Assembly (NCBI GenBank): GCA_029254025.1
Contig: JAQWYK010000047.1
Coordinates: 62,001 to 126,000, forward strand
Reading direction: 5' to 3'
DNA length: 64,000 nt
From: Crocinitomicaceae bacterium
Lineage (GTDB): Bacteria > Bacteroidota > Bacteroidia > Flavobacteriales_D > Crocinitomicaceae
A program made the translations under genes and the position numbers. This document shows positions 25,508-33,846 of the stretch, piece after piece. The first letter of the stretch is position 1. Each line of letters starts with the position of its first letter. The notes under the pieces are model-generated. The model saw nothing but the letters and a program-made list of their open reading frames with translations, ran no database searches and had not been told where the DNA came from.

Positions 25508-26575
25508 ATGTCAAGTTATCGCATTCTTGGGTTAATGTCGGGGACTTCGTTGGACGGTCTGGATATAGTGGATGTGCTTCTTTCGAAAGTGAGTAAAGAC
25601 CAATGGAAATTTGAAGTGCTTCACGCTGAAACAGTTGATTATTCAGAAGATTGGCAGTTTCGACTCGGTAATTCGGCAAATGAGTCTGGCATAGGTTTAA
25701 CTCAACTAAGTCATGACTTAGGTAATTACTTCGGAGATGCGGTGAATGATTTTTTAGCAAGAAATGTGATACGACGAGATGATATTGCAGCTATTTCGTC
25801 ACATGGACACACTGTTTTTCATCAACCTAAAGAAGGTTATACCCTGCAAATTGGGAATGGTCCTGAATTGGCGCACAAAACGGGATTGCTTACTGTTTGC
25901 GATTTTCGAGTCAATGATGTGCTCCTAGGAGGTAATGGCGCTCCACTAGTTCCAGTTGGTGATCAATTCTTATTTTCTTCAAGTGCAGAAAGTTTTTTAA
26001 ATCTAGGGGGCTTTTCTAATATTTCGTTTCGAGAAAAGGGAACCGTTCTTGCATGTGATATTTGCCCAGTCAATATTGTTTTAAACAAATTGGCAGAGCA
26101 AGTGGGGCAAAAATTTGATAATCTTGGTAGACTAGGAAGAGAAGGCGTGATTGATCGTGACGTCCTATCAAGACTCAATGAACTTCCGTTTTATCATGAA
26201 GCGCCTCCGAAATCATTAGGGGCAGAATGGGTTGCAGATGAAATTCATCCAATTATTGGTGATGGGGTGGACTTGATAACTACATTTTATGAGCATATAG
26301 CCCAGCAAATAGCAGCGGTTTTAACCAGGCACAAATTATCTTCGGTATTTCTTAGTGGAGGAGGTGCCAAAAACCTATTTCTATTAGAGCGACTAAAGTC
26401 GCATTATGGGGGAGCAGTTATTCTTCCCGATTCAACGATTATTGAATTCAAAGAGGCGATTGTTTTTGCCTTGTTGGGGGTGTTGCGCTTAAGGGAGGAA
26501 ATTAATGTATGGTGTTCGGTGACTGGTGCTCGAAGAGACTCCGTTTCTGGAGTTATCCACAATCCGAGTTTGTAA
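25508..26575 (+). CDS. anmK: Anhydro-N-acetylmuramic acid kinase
   Basis: AnmK phosphorylates and opens 1,6-anhydro-MurNAc released during cell-wall turnover, returning it to the recycling pathway as MurNAc-6-phosphate. The family N-terminus GLMSGTSLDGLDIV (ATP/phosphate loop), SHGHTVFHQP, CDFRVNDVLLGGNGAPLVP and VFLSGGGAKNLFLLERL are all present. The length of 355 residues is close to the family's. An ATG at 25508 is preferred over an in-frame TTG three codons earlier. It is transcribed divergently from the acyl-CoA dehydrogenase gene. Confidence 0.95.
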   Translation: MSSYRILGLMSGTSLDGLDIVDVLLSKVSKDQWKFEVLHAETVDYSEDWQFRLGNSANESGIGLTQLSHDLGNYFGDAVNDFLARNVIRRDDIAAISSHGHTVFHQPKEGYTLQIGNGPELAHKTGLLTVCDFRVNDVLLGGNGAPLVPVGDQFLFSSSAESFLNLGGFSNISFREKGTVLACDICPVNIVLNKLAEQVGQKFDNLGRLGREGVIDRDVLSRLNELPFYHEAPPKSLGAEWVADEIHPIIGDGVDLITTFYEHIAQQIAAVLTRHKLSSVFLSGGGAKNLFLLERLKSHYGGAVILPDSTIIEFKEAIVFALLGVLRLREEINVWCSVTGARRDSVSGVIHNPSL

Positions 26576-26613
26576 AATGTTGTCTACTTCAGTTGTCCAT
26601 TAAAATTGTTTTT

Positions 26614-26621
26614 TACTTTTG
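26614..26621 (+). promoter_or_regulatory. -7 box TACTTTTG with -33 TTG for the amino-acid dehydrogenase
   Basis: TACTTTTG fits TAnnTTTG, 20 bases before the ATG at 26642. A TTG at 26593-26595 is 18 bases upstream, a good -33 partner. The in-frame start at 26606 lies before it and is rejected. Confidence 0.65.
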
Positions 26622-26641
26622 CTTACAAACAACTAGAGATT

Positions 26642-27871
26642 ATGAAAGAACTTCTTCACAAATACGAAAATAAGCAACCTGAAATTGTGTTCGAATGGAG
26701 TGACCCAGAAACTGAAGCAAAGGGTTGGGTAGTGATTAATTCGTTACGGGGTGGAGCTGCCGGCGGTGGAACTCGAATGAGAGAAGGGTTAGATAAGCGT
26801 GAGGTCGAGTCCCTAGCAAAAACGATGGAGGTAAAGTTCACAGTAGCAGGCCCTCCAATAGGTGGAGCCAAGTCTGGGATAAATTTCAACCCTAAGGATC
26901 CTCGTAAAAATGGTGTATTGAGACGATGGTATGCAGCGGTTACTCCGTTGTTAAAACATTATTACGGAACTGGGGGTGACTTGAATGTGGATGAAATTCA
27001 TGAAGTCATTCCAATCACCGAAGACTGTGGAGTGTGGCATCCGCAAGAAGGAGTATTCAACGGGCATTTTCAACCAAAAGAGGCACAGAAAATAAATCGT
27101 ATAGGTCAACTTAGAAATGGTGTGCTGAAAGTAATAGAAGATCCTAAGTTTTCTCCAGATGTAAATCGGAAATTTGTAATCGCAGACATGATTACTGGTT
27201 ACGGAGTAGCTGAATCAGTGAAGCATTTCTATTCGATTTGGGGAGGAGATGTGCGGAATAAGCGCGTGATTGTCCAAGGTTGGGGAAATGTAGCTTCTGC
27301 AGCAGCTTTTTATTTAGCACAAGATGGTGCAAAAATCGTTGGTATTTTGGATCGAGCTGGTGGCTTAATTAACGAGCAAGGTTTTTCTTTCGAAGAGATT
27401 AAGAATTTCTTCTTAACAAAGAATGGAAACGAATTATATCATACCCAAATGAAGACATTTGATGAAATAAATGATCGTATTTGGGATGTGCAAGCAGAGG
27501 TATTTTTACCGTGTGCTGCATCTCGTTTAATTACTCAGAATCAAGTAAATAGGATGATTGTGTCTGGCGTAGAGGTGATTTCCGCTGGGGCAAATGTTCC
27601 TTTTGCAGATTCAGAAATATTTTTTGGTTCCATTGCGGACTATACGGATAACAATATTGCTGTAATTCCAGATTTCATTGCAAATTGTGGAATGGCGCGT
27701 GTTTTTGCATATTTGATGTCTTCTGACCTGGAAGAATTAACAGACAAGGGAATATTTGAAGATACTAGTTCTATTATTAAAAAAGCTATGGAAGCTACCC
27801 ATAATGTTAACTCTGGTAAGACTGGAATTGCAAAGGCTGCTTTTGAGATTGCACTTAAACAACTTATATAA
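26642..27871 (+). CDS. Glu/Leu/Phe/Val dehydrogenase family enzyme
   Basis: The protein belongs to the amino-acid dehydrogenase superfamily that interconverts amino acids and 2-oxo acids with NAD(P). GGAAGGGTRM and PPIGGAKSGI (with the catalytic Lys) form the substrate site, GTGGDLNVDEIHEVIP follows, and VQGWGNVASAAAFYLAQDGAKIVGI is the dinucleotide-binding fold. At 409 residues it is nearer to the leucine/phenylalanine-type or short glutamate enzymes than to the roughly 450-residue GdhA. Substrate choice cannot be fixed by eye. nhaD starts 19 bases after the stop, so read-through into the nhaD operon is possible. Confidence 0.92.
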   Translation: MKELLHKYENKQPEIVFEWSDPETEAKGWVVINSLRGGAAGGGTRMREGLDKREVESLAKTMEVKFTVAGPPIGGAKSGINFNPKDPRKNGVLRRWYAAVTPLLKHYYGTGGDLNVDEIHEVIPITEDCGVWHPQEGVFNGHFQPKEAQKINRIGQLRNGVLKVIEDPKFSPDVNRKFVIADMITGYGVAESVKHFYSIWGGDVRNKRVIVQGWGNVASAAAFYLAQDGAKIVGILDRAGGLINEQGFSFEEIKNFFLTKNGNELYHTQMKTFDEINDRIWDVQAEVFLPCAASRLITQNQVNRMIVSGVEVISAGANVPFADSEIFFGSIADYTDNNIAVIPDFIANCGMARVFAYLMSSDLEELTDKGIFEDTSSIIKKAMEATHNVNSGKTGIAKAAFEIALKQLI

Positions 27872-27890
27872 TAACTAGTAAACTACGAAA

Positions 27891-29294
27891 ATGGAAATTT
27901 TTATTGTCACCGTATTTATTCTTGGTTACCTTGCTATTACACTTGAGCACACCATTAAGATAGATAAATTAGTTCCCGCGCTATTAATGATGGCTTTGGC
28001 TTGGGCAGGAGTAACGTTTGGATTAGATGGTTTTGCCCAATGGTTCGATTCGCACGCCAGTGCATTGATGAACGGTGAGAATGGTACCGAAAACTTTGCC
28101 GTGATGGGGCATGAAGATAAATTGCATGTGATGGAGAATACATTACTTCATCATTTCGGTAAGACGTGTGAAATCTTAATCTTTTTAATTGGTGCAATGA
28201 CGATTGTAGAAATTGTGGATCATTTCCACGGGTTTTCTACTATAAAATCTTTTATCCGTACCAACAAGAAAAGAACATTGCTTTGGATTATCGCCATTTT
28301 AGCTTTTATTTTATCAGCAATCATAGATAACCTCACTGCTACAATTGTACTGATAACTATTCTTCGAAAATTATTATCTGATTCTAAGGATAGAATTTGG
28401 TTTGCAGGTATGATTATCATTGCAGCGAATGCCGGTGGCGCATGGTCTCCAATTGGTGATGTAACAACGACAATGCTCTGGATGGGAGGTAAAGTAAGTG
28501 CAATAGATTTATTTGCAAAATTGATTATTCCTTCCATTATTTGTATGGTTGTACCAACCTTAATCGCATCGTTTTCGAAAGCATTCAAAGGCTCATTTGA
28601 ATTACCTCCAGAGTCAGAAGGTTCTAACAAACGTGGACCACTTATGCTGTATTTAGGGTTAGGAATGATTGTATTTGTTCCTATTTTTAAAACAATTACA
28701 CACCTTCCTCCATATGTCGGTATGATGCTTTCTTTAGGGATTGTTGCATTGGTTGCTGAAATTATTAGTGCGCGTCAATTTACATTGTCCTATGCAGGTG
28801 CAGGAAAAGAAGAGAATGATGATGACGTTGGAGATCATGGTGGAGGTGGAGGACATCATGAGAGCCCAACGTTTAGAGCACTTACTAAAATTGAGATGCC
28901 TTCTATTTTATTTTTCCTAGGTATTTTAATGACAGTAGCTGCATTGGAATCTCTAGGTCTTGTATTTAACTTTGGTCAATCAGTAAGTGCTAGTATGCAC
29001 ACGGATGTATTCGTAATGCTTCTTGGACTTGGCTCAGCCGTGATTGATAATGTGCCATTGGTTGCTGCCAGTATGGGAATGTTCCAGAATGAAATGGATC
29101 ATCATGTATGGCATTTTATAGCTTACGCAGCTGGGACAGGAGGTTCAATGTTGATTATTGGTTCGGCCGCCGGAGTTGTTGCAATGGGAATGGAACGCAT
29201 TTCATTTTTCTGGTATCTAAAAAATATTTCTTGGTTGGCTTTAGTAGGGTACGTTGTTGGAGCTTTGGCTTATATTCTAATGAACCCAATGTAA
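27891..29294 (+). CDS. nhaD: NhaD-type sodium:proton antiporter
   Basis: A 467-residue polytopic protein (about 11-13 segments) of the NhaD branch of the ion-transporter superfamily. Diagnostic segments are SAIIDNLTATIVLITIL, AANAGGAWSPIGDVTTTMLW and SAVIDNVPLVAASMGMF. NhaD extrudes sodium against protons and is common in salt-adapted bacteria. A cytoplasmic or periplasmic loop near residues 303-326 is rich in Asp, Gly and His (DDDVGDHGGGGGHHES), which is unusual. It heads a run of same-strand genes: nhaD, exbB, exbD, a tonB-like gene and folC. Confidence 0.95.
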   Translation: MEIFIVTVFILGYLAITLEHTIKIDKLVPALLMMALAWAGVTFGLDGFAQWFDSHASALMNGENGTENFAVMGHEDKLHVMENTLLHHFGKTCEILIFLIGAMTIVEIVDHFHGFSTIKSFIRTNKKRTLLWIIAILAFILSAIIDNLTATIVLITILRKLLSDSKDRIWFAGMIIIAANAGGAWSPIGDVTTTMLWMGGKVSAIDLFAKLIIPSIICMVVPTLIASFSKAFKGSFELPPESEGSNKRGPLMLYLGLGMIVFVPIFKTITHLPPYVGMMLSLGIVALVAEIISARQFTLSYAGAGKEENDDDVGDHGGGGGHHESPTFRALTKIEMPSILFFLGILMTVAALESLGLVFNFGQSVSASMHTDVFVMLLGLGSAVIDNVPLVAASMGMFQNEMDHHVWHFIAYAAGTGGSMLIIGSAAGVVAMGMERISFFWYLKNISWLALVGYVVGALAYILMNPM

Positions 29295-29336
29295 TTTAAG
29301 GTGTAACTATTTTATTTATTAAACGTTTGATTAATC

Positions 29337-30050
29337 ATGAAAACAATGTTTTTACTACAAGCAGCAGAGGATGTGACAACTGCATCCACATCGGGTGCTG
29401 AAGAAAACTTTAAAGAGGTTGCAATTTGGCAAGCTATTCTAGATGCAACTAGTGACTTTATGGGATTAGTAATTATGATTGTGTTGGCTGTGATGTCGGT
29501 CTATGCAGTCTATGTGTTCGTGGAGCGACTATTGGCTCTGCGCCGAGCCTCCAAGAATGATCCAACGTTTCTGAATCGAGTTAAAGATTTGCTAAGCGAG
29601 GGGAAAGTTGATGATGCCAAGAATCTCTGTATAAGAACAGACTCACCTTCAGCACGAATGTTGGAAAAAGGAATAAGCCGATTAGGTAAGTCAGTAGATA
29701 TTGTTGCTACAACAATCGATAATACTGGTAAATTGGAAATTTCTCGTTTGGAACAACGTTTAAGTTTTCTAGCTACAGCTGCAGGTGCTGCTCCAATGAT
29801 TGGTTTCTTGGGAACCACCTTAGGGATGGTGAAGACTTTTAATGCCATGAAAAATTTGGACTCACTAGATTTAGGAACGATTGCTCCGGGAATCATGACG
29901 GCAATGGTAACTACGGTAGCCGGTCTGATTGTTGGAATTATTGCTTATATGGGGTACAATTATTTAGTGTCTAAAATTTCCAAAGTAGTATATCGCATGG
30001 AGAATGACGCCATGGAGTTTATGGATTTATTGCATAAACCAACCAAATAA
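29337..30050 (+). CDS. MotA/TolQ/ExbB proton channel protein
   Basis: The 237-residue protein has three transmembrane segments in the ExbB/TolQ layout: one near residues 35-62 and two in the C-terminal half around GAAPMIGFLGTTLGMVKTFNAM and GIMTAMVTTVAGLIVGIIAYMGY. These helices with ExbD form the proton channel that energises TonB or Tol systems. The N-terminus is extracytoplasmic and rich in Ala, Thr and Glu. The exbD-like gene starts 11 bases downstream and a TonB-like gene after that, so this is one energising complex. Confidence 0.93.
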   Translation: MKTMFLLQAAEDVTTASTSGAEENFKEVAIWQAILDATSDFMGLVIMIVLAVMSVYAVYVFVERLLALRRASKNDPTFLNRVKDLLSEGKVDDAKNLCIRTDSPSARMLEKGISRLGKSVDIVATTIDNTGKLEISRLEQRLSFLATAAGAAPMIGFLGTTLGMVKTFNAMKNLDSLDLGTIAPGIMTAMVTTVAGLIVGIIAYMGYNYLVSKISKVVYRMENDAMEFMDLLHKPTK

Positions 30051-30061
30051 CGTTAGGGAAT

Positions 30062-30493
30062 ATGGGATTTGGTACACAAAATAAAATTAAAGTAGAAGGT
30101 GGGATGGCTTCCATGACCGACCTTGTTTTTCTATTGTTAGTATTCTTTATTATTATGAGTACTATGGCGGAAAAGAATACTCCTGTGGAACTTCCAAAGC
30201 CAACGGAAAAATTAGAAACGTCAAAAGAAAATACAACTACCACTGTTATAATTACTGAGGATGATCTATACAAGGTGATGATGAGTAATTCGGATGCTAC
30301 AAACCCCTTTGGTCCAAAAACAGATGGTTTTGCATTAGAAGAAGTGAGAGACTTCTTGATTACTGAGGTTGAAAACACGCCTGAAATGAAAGTTAAAATA
30401 GCAGGAGCACGCGAAGCGAGTTACGAAGCAGTATTTCAAGTTTTAGCCCTATCAAAAGCGAGAGGGTGGAAGCCTGTATTGGCCTATGACTAA
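30062..30493 (+). CDS. ExbD/TolR family protein
   Basis: This 143-residue protein has a single N-terminal membrane segment beginning GGMASMTDLVFLLLVFFIIMS, with the conserved Asp of ExbD/TolR that takes part in proton flow. The periplasmic domain follows (KVKIAGAREASYEAVFQVLALSKARGWKPVLA). Length and order fit the family. It lies between the ExbB-like and TonB-like genes, so it belongs to the same complex. Whether this set is Ton-like or Tol-like is not decided by sequence. Confidence 0.93.
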   Translation: MGFGTQNKIKVEGGMASMTDLVFLLLVFFIIMSTMAEKNTPVELPKPTEKLETSKENTTTTVIITEDDLYKVMMSNSDATNPFGPKTDGFALEEVRDFLITEVENTPEMKVKIAGAREASYEAVFQVLALSKARGWKPVLAYD

Positions 30494-30504
30494 AGGATGA
30501 ACTT

Positions 30505-31224
30505 ATGGCAAATGTTCCAGTAGTACAGAAAGAGGATGACATCAAGGGAATGATCGCAGCAGCCTTAGCTCTGATGATTACGCTTTTTTTGTTGTTTTTT
30601 ATTAAATACCATGAACCTGACCCGCCCAAAGTGACTATTCCTATTCCTATCACTATGTCTGAAGAGGGGATTGATGAATTTGAAATTTTCAATGCTGGAG
30701 GGGGAGCTCCAAGTTCCACGACGGTTACTGAAGCTGTTACGCAACCCGCAGCTCAAGAACAAGCAACTCAAGAGGAATCGGTTGTTTCTGTTCCATCGGG
30801 GAATCAAGGAGCAACGAATAATTCATCTAGTGAAACGTCACAACAAGCTAGTCCTTTTTCTGGAACGGGCACTGGAGGCTCTGGGACTGATGGTTCAGGT
30901 GGAGGTTTTGGCTCGGATAACGGACCGGGTTCAGGTACTGGAGTCCCTGGAACAGGTTCTGCAGGGGAACGAATTCGGAAAAACAACTTGAAATCCAATC
31001 CAAAAACACCTAATACTGCGCTTTGTCAGATTGCTTTGAAGTTGATTATCGATGCCAATGGAAATGTAGTTTCTGTGCTAGAAATTAGAGAAAATACAAC
31101 AACTACGAATCAAGTTCTTATTGATGAAGTGAAGTCGCTGGTAAAAAAAGAGGTGAAGTATGACGCTCGTCTGGGAGCTCCCAACGCAACAGTTTTCTAT
31201 ACGGTAACTGTCCAACCTGGTTAA
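30505..31224 (+). CDS. TonB/TolA-like energy transducer, Gly/Ser-rich linker
   Basis: The 239-residue protein has one N-terminal membrane anchor (about residues 13-35: MIAAALALMITLFLLFFIKY). A long low-complexity periplasmic stretch follows, first Gln/Thr/Glu-rich and then Gly/Ser/Thr-rich (about 65-155). The C-terminal globular domain (TALCQIALKLIIDANGNVV and on, ending FYTVTVQ) has the TonB/TolA beta-alpha-beta pattern. With the preceding ExbB- and ExbD-like genes it forms a complete transducer. It differs from the Pro/Lys-rich classic TonB and from the second TonB-like gene at 33847. folC follows four bases later. Confidence 0.85.
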   Translation: MANVPVVQKEDDIKGMIAAALALMITLFLLFFIKYHEPDPPKVTIPIPITMSEEGIDEFEIFNAGGGAPSSTTVTEAVTQPAAQEQATQEESVVSVPSGNQGATNNSSSETSQQASPFSGTGTGGSGTDGSGGGFGSDNGPGSGTGVPGTGSAGERIRKNNLKSNPKTPNTALCQIALKLIIDANGNVVSVLEIRENTTTTNQVLIDEVKSLVKKEVKYDARLGAPNATVFYTVTVQPG

Positions 31225-31228
31225 AAAC

Positions 31229-32431
31229 ATGCAGCTACAAAGTTATCAGTCGGCAATCGATTGGCTTTTTCAGCAATTTCCCTCTTACCAAAATATAGGT
31301 GCAGGTGCATATAAACCTAATTTGGATAATATTCATGCTTTGATTAATGAATTGTCTATTCCTCTTAGAACGGTACCATACGTGCATGTGGCCGGGACAA
31401 ATGGAAAAGGGAGTACCTGTTCCATATTAGCGAGTTCTTTAACTGAGGCCGGTTATAAGGTGGGGTTGTTTACATCGCCACATATAAATGATTTTAGGGA
31501 ACGAATACGTATAAACGGTGTATTGATTCAGGAAGAAGCAGTGATTGATTTTGTAACCCATATACAAGACGCCTCAAGCACTGTTGCACCTTCATTCTTT
31601 GAAATTTCTCTAGCGATGGCCTTGGATCATTTCAATCGTGAACAGTGTGATATTGCAATTATTGAAACGGGATTAGGGGGGAGGCTAGATGCAACCAATA
31701 TTATAATTCCTATACTATCGGTAATTACGAATATTTCGTTGGAACATCAGATTTTTTTAGGGGATACGCGTGCTCAGATAGCGGCTGAAAAAGCAGGAAT
31801 CATTAAAACAACTATTCCCGTAGTTATTGGTCAAATGGACGAAGAAATAGGCCCTGTTTTTTCTGAAGTCTCTGAAAATCTTCGATCAGCACTGTATTTG
31901 GCTACTTCAAACCATCCGAATTATTTAGAACGTAATAAGGTAATTGTTCAGAAATGTCTTGAAGTGCTTAAGAATATTGGTTTCCCAACAAAAGAGGAAC
32001 ATTTTGATTTAGGCATTCAACATGTTAAGTCGAATGCAGGTCTAAGGGGGCGTTTACAATTAATCAATTATCAACCTTTGGTTATTGCAGATGCTGCACA
32101 TAATGAGGATGGTATTCGTTCGATGTTTCGTGCCATTGGAACAATGTATCCCAAACCTGATTTGCGTATTGTTTATGGGTCAAGTGCAGATAAAGATTTG
32201 AGTCAAATAGGAAAACTTTTTCCGTCGAAAGCGGACTATTATTTGACACAATTTAAAAACCCTCGCTCTTTAAGTGAAAAGCAGTTATATGAATTCTCGT
32301 CTAATTTCGGTTTAAATGCACTATTTTATTCTTCTCCTAAATTAGCTTTGCAAGCTGCGCAAGATTCTGCAAATGAAAGTACTGTGATAATAGTTTTTGG
32401 TAGCTTCTTTCTTTTAGAAGAAATTTTTTGA
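31229..32431 (+). CDS. folC: Dihydrofolate/folylpolyglutamate synthase
   Basis: FolC adds glutamate to dihydropteroate and folates, with ATP. HVAGTNGKGSTCSILASSL is the Walker-type P-loop; GLFTSPHINDFRERIRING, IIETGLGGRLDATNII and ITNISLEHQIFLGDT are further Mur-ligase-like folate-synthase blocks; ADAAHNEDGI is in the C-terminal domain. The length of 400 residues is close to the family's. It lies four bases after the TonB-like gene. Such coupling of folate synthesis to an energiser is, as I recall, common in this phylum. Confidence 0.95.
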   Translation: MQLQSYQSAIDWLFQQFPSYQNIGAGAYKPNLDNIHALINELSIPLRTVPYVHVAGTNGKGSTCSILASSLTEAGYKVGLFTSPHINDFRERIRINGVLIQEEAVIDFVTHIQDASSTVAPSFFEISLAMALDHFNREQCDIAIIETGLGGRLDATNIIIPILSVITNISLEHQIFLGDTRAQIAAEKAGIIKTTIPVVIGQMDEEIGPVFSEVSENLRSALYLATSNHPNYLERNKVIVQKCLEVLKNIGFPTKEEHFDLGIQHVKSNAGLRGRLQLINYQPLVIADAAHNEDGIRSMFRAIGTMYPKPDLRIVYGSSADKDLSQIGKLFPSKADYYLTQFKNPRSLSEKQLYEFSSNFGLNALFYSSPKLALQAAQDSANESTVIIVFGSFFLLEEIF

Positions 32432-32450
32432 TTTTTTCTTTCAAAATTCC

Positions 32451-32480
32451 TTGCTAGTTTAAATTTCTACTCTATATTTG
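32451..32480 (+). promoter_or_regulatory. Complete -33/-7 promoter for tRNA-Val
   Basis: TTG at 32451-32453 and TATATTTG at 32473-32480 are separated by 19 bases, the best -33/-7 match in the window. It lies 45 bases before the tRNA gene, giving a short leader. Confidence 0.8.
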
Positions 32481-32525
32481 CACCCGCTATTGCAGTGAAC
32501 GCACTGCAAGTTTTAATAGCAAATC

Positions 32526-32600
32526 GGGCTCTTAGCTCAGCTGGTTCAGAGCACCTGCCTTACAAGCAGGGGGTCACTGGTTCGAATCCAGTAGGGCCCA
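32526..32600 (+). tRNA. tRNA-Val, anticodon UAC
   Basis: All parts of a cloverleaf can be read. The acceptor stem GGGCTCT pairs with AGGGCCC, and the D arm is GCTC...GAGC. The anticodon stem CCTGC/GCAGG carries the loop CTTACAA with anticodon TAC, which reads the valine codon GUA. The T arm ACTGG/CCAGT carries the loop TTCGAAT. The discriminator base is A. The 3' CCA is not encoded and must be added by the CCA enzyme. A GNRA-loop terminator begins two bases after the gene. Confidence 0.97.
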
Positions 32601-32602
32601 CG

Positions 32603-32631
32603 AAGCCTCGCAGAAATGCGAGGCTTTTTTT
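32603..32631 (+). terminator. Terminator after tRNA-Val
   Basis: AAGCCTCGCA pairs perfectly with TGCGAGGCTT around a GAAA tetraloop and runs into a T tract. Confidence 0.95.
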
Positions 32632-32669
32632 GTTTCTAAAAAAATAACTTTTTCTTCTATCTTAGGGTT

Positions 32670-33088
32670 ATGAAACATTTTATGTTCTTCTTGTGGAGTA
32701 TTGGTTATGCTCAAAATGGACTTCCTAAAACTGCCGTTCAGGATTTTTTAGAGCATTTCACAAACAAGATACGAGCACAATGCGCAGCTTTTTTCATGTT
32801 TCGGCATCAATTCAAACAGTTACTTCAAATGCAGATGGGACAGTTGTTCGCATAGAATCGGTAAATGAGTTAATTAGAGGAATAGTACGTATTCCAAATG
32901 AAATAAGGTTTGAAGATCGGATTAGGCGTTTTAAAGTGCGATCGGATGGAAAAATAGCTCAAGTATGGGCACCTTATGAGGTTTGGATCAATGGGGAGAA
33001 ATCACATTCAGGCGTGAACTCATTTGTTTTGGTGCAGGTAGGTGATGATTGTAAAATTATTCACCTTATTGATACCCGCAAAAAGTAA
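32670..33088 (+). pseudogene. Frameshifted secreted NTF2-like protein gene
   Basis: Two overlapping frames encode one protein interrupted by a shift. The first (from ATG at 32670) gives a short signal peptide ending SIGYAQ and then KTAVQDFLEHF. The second frame gives HKQDTSTMRSFFHVSASIQTV and continues to VWINGEKSHSGVNSFVLVQ and IIHLIDTRKK. Joined, they match the usual small NTF2-like/SnoaL-type secreted protein (about 140 residues) of this phylum. One extra base near 32759, for example a second C in TTCAC, would restore the frame. The gene is therefore either a recent pseudogene or carries a sequencing error. The second frame's own ATG (32780) could give a 102-residue fragment without signal peptide. 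The sirtuin gene follows seven bases later. Confidence 0.8.
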
Positions 33089-33095
33089 AGTATAG

Positions 33096-33794
33096 ATGAA
33101 AAAGAAGCTGTTTGTATTTTCTGGAGCGGGAGTTTCCGCAGAAAGTGGTATAAATACATTTAGAGATAGTAACGGTTTATGGGAGAATCACTCTATTGAA
33201 GATGTTGCTAGCCCTGAAGGTTGGCGAAAAAATCCTGCATTGGTACTTGAGTTTTACAACAAAAGAAGAGCTCAATTGAAAGAGGTACAACCGAATGAGG
33301 CTCATCTTATTATTGCTAGTCTTGAAGATCAATTTGAGGTAACTGTGGTGACTCAAAATGTGGATAATTTGCATGAACGCGCTGGATCAAGTCATGTCAT
33401 CCATTTACATGGAGAGTTGACCAAAGTGCGACCGGAAAATTCTCTGCGAGGAGAAATTAGTTGGATGGATGATTTAGTATTAGGTGATGTTTCGGCAAAC
33501 GGAATTCAATTGCGTCCCCATATCGTCTGGTTTGGTGAGCTTCTGAATGAAAGTGATATGTTTGTGGCAAGGCAGGCTGCGGAACAGGCTGATATTTGTA
33601 TTGTCATAGGTACGTCTTTACAAGTCTATCCGGCAAACGAAATACCTCATTATACAAAACAAAATTGTCCAATTTTTGTGGTAGACCCAAATGCGAGCAG
33701 CTTATTAAGCATAGGGAATCGCTCGAATATTATTGTGTTAGATGCTCTAGCCTCAGAGGGAATGAGGCATGTAAGAGATGTGCTATTGCGGTAA
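33096..33794 (+). CDS. Sir2-family NAD-dependent deacylase (CobB-like, no zinc cysteines)
   Basis: The protein has the sirtuin NAD fold: FSGAGVSAESGINTFRDSNGLW at the N-terminus, TQNVDNLHERAGS, the catalytic His in HLHGEL, IGTSLQVYP and VDPNA near the end. A class III feature is the YxxR motif in EFYNKRRAQL, which in CobB and SIRT5 prefers succinyl- or malonyl-lysine. The four zinc-binding Cys expected after HGEL are absent; only two Cys occur in the protein, elsewhere. It lies after the frameshifted NTF2-like gene, so it may share its promoter. The substrate is inferred from the motif only. Confidence 0.92.
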   Translation: MKKKLFVFSGAGVSAESGINTFRDSNGLWENHSIEDVASPEGWRKNPALVLEFYNKRRAQLKEVQPNEAHLIIASLEDQFEVTVVTQNVDNLHERAGSSHVIHLHGELTKVRPENSLRGEISWMDDLVLGDVSANGIQLRPHIVWFGELLNESDMFVARQAAEQADICIVIGTSLQVYPANEIPHYTKQNCPIFVVDPNASSLLSIGNRSNIIVLDALASEGMRHVRDVLLR

Positions 33795-33801
33795 CAAAAA
33801 A

Positions 33802-33829
33802 GAGCCAGTAAGTTACTGGCTCCTTTATC
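33802..33829. terminator. Bidirectional terminator
   Basis: GAGCCAGTAA and TTACTGGCTC form a near-perfect palindrome with A residues on the left and T-rich sequence on the right. It can stop both the sirtuin gene and the leftward TonB-like gene. Confidence 0.8.
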
Positions 33830-33846
33830 TAACGCTTTGATTAGGA

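Noticed and set aside
28220-28630. 136-codon open frame on the minus strand opposite nhaD
   Set aside because: Antisense shadow of a certain transporter gene; the translation shows no family or signal features.
29510-30378. Open frames on the minus strand opposite exbB and exbD
   Set aside because: Shadows of well-recognised genes, with no promoter box at a suitable distance.
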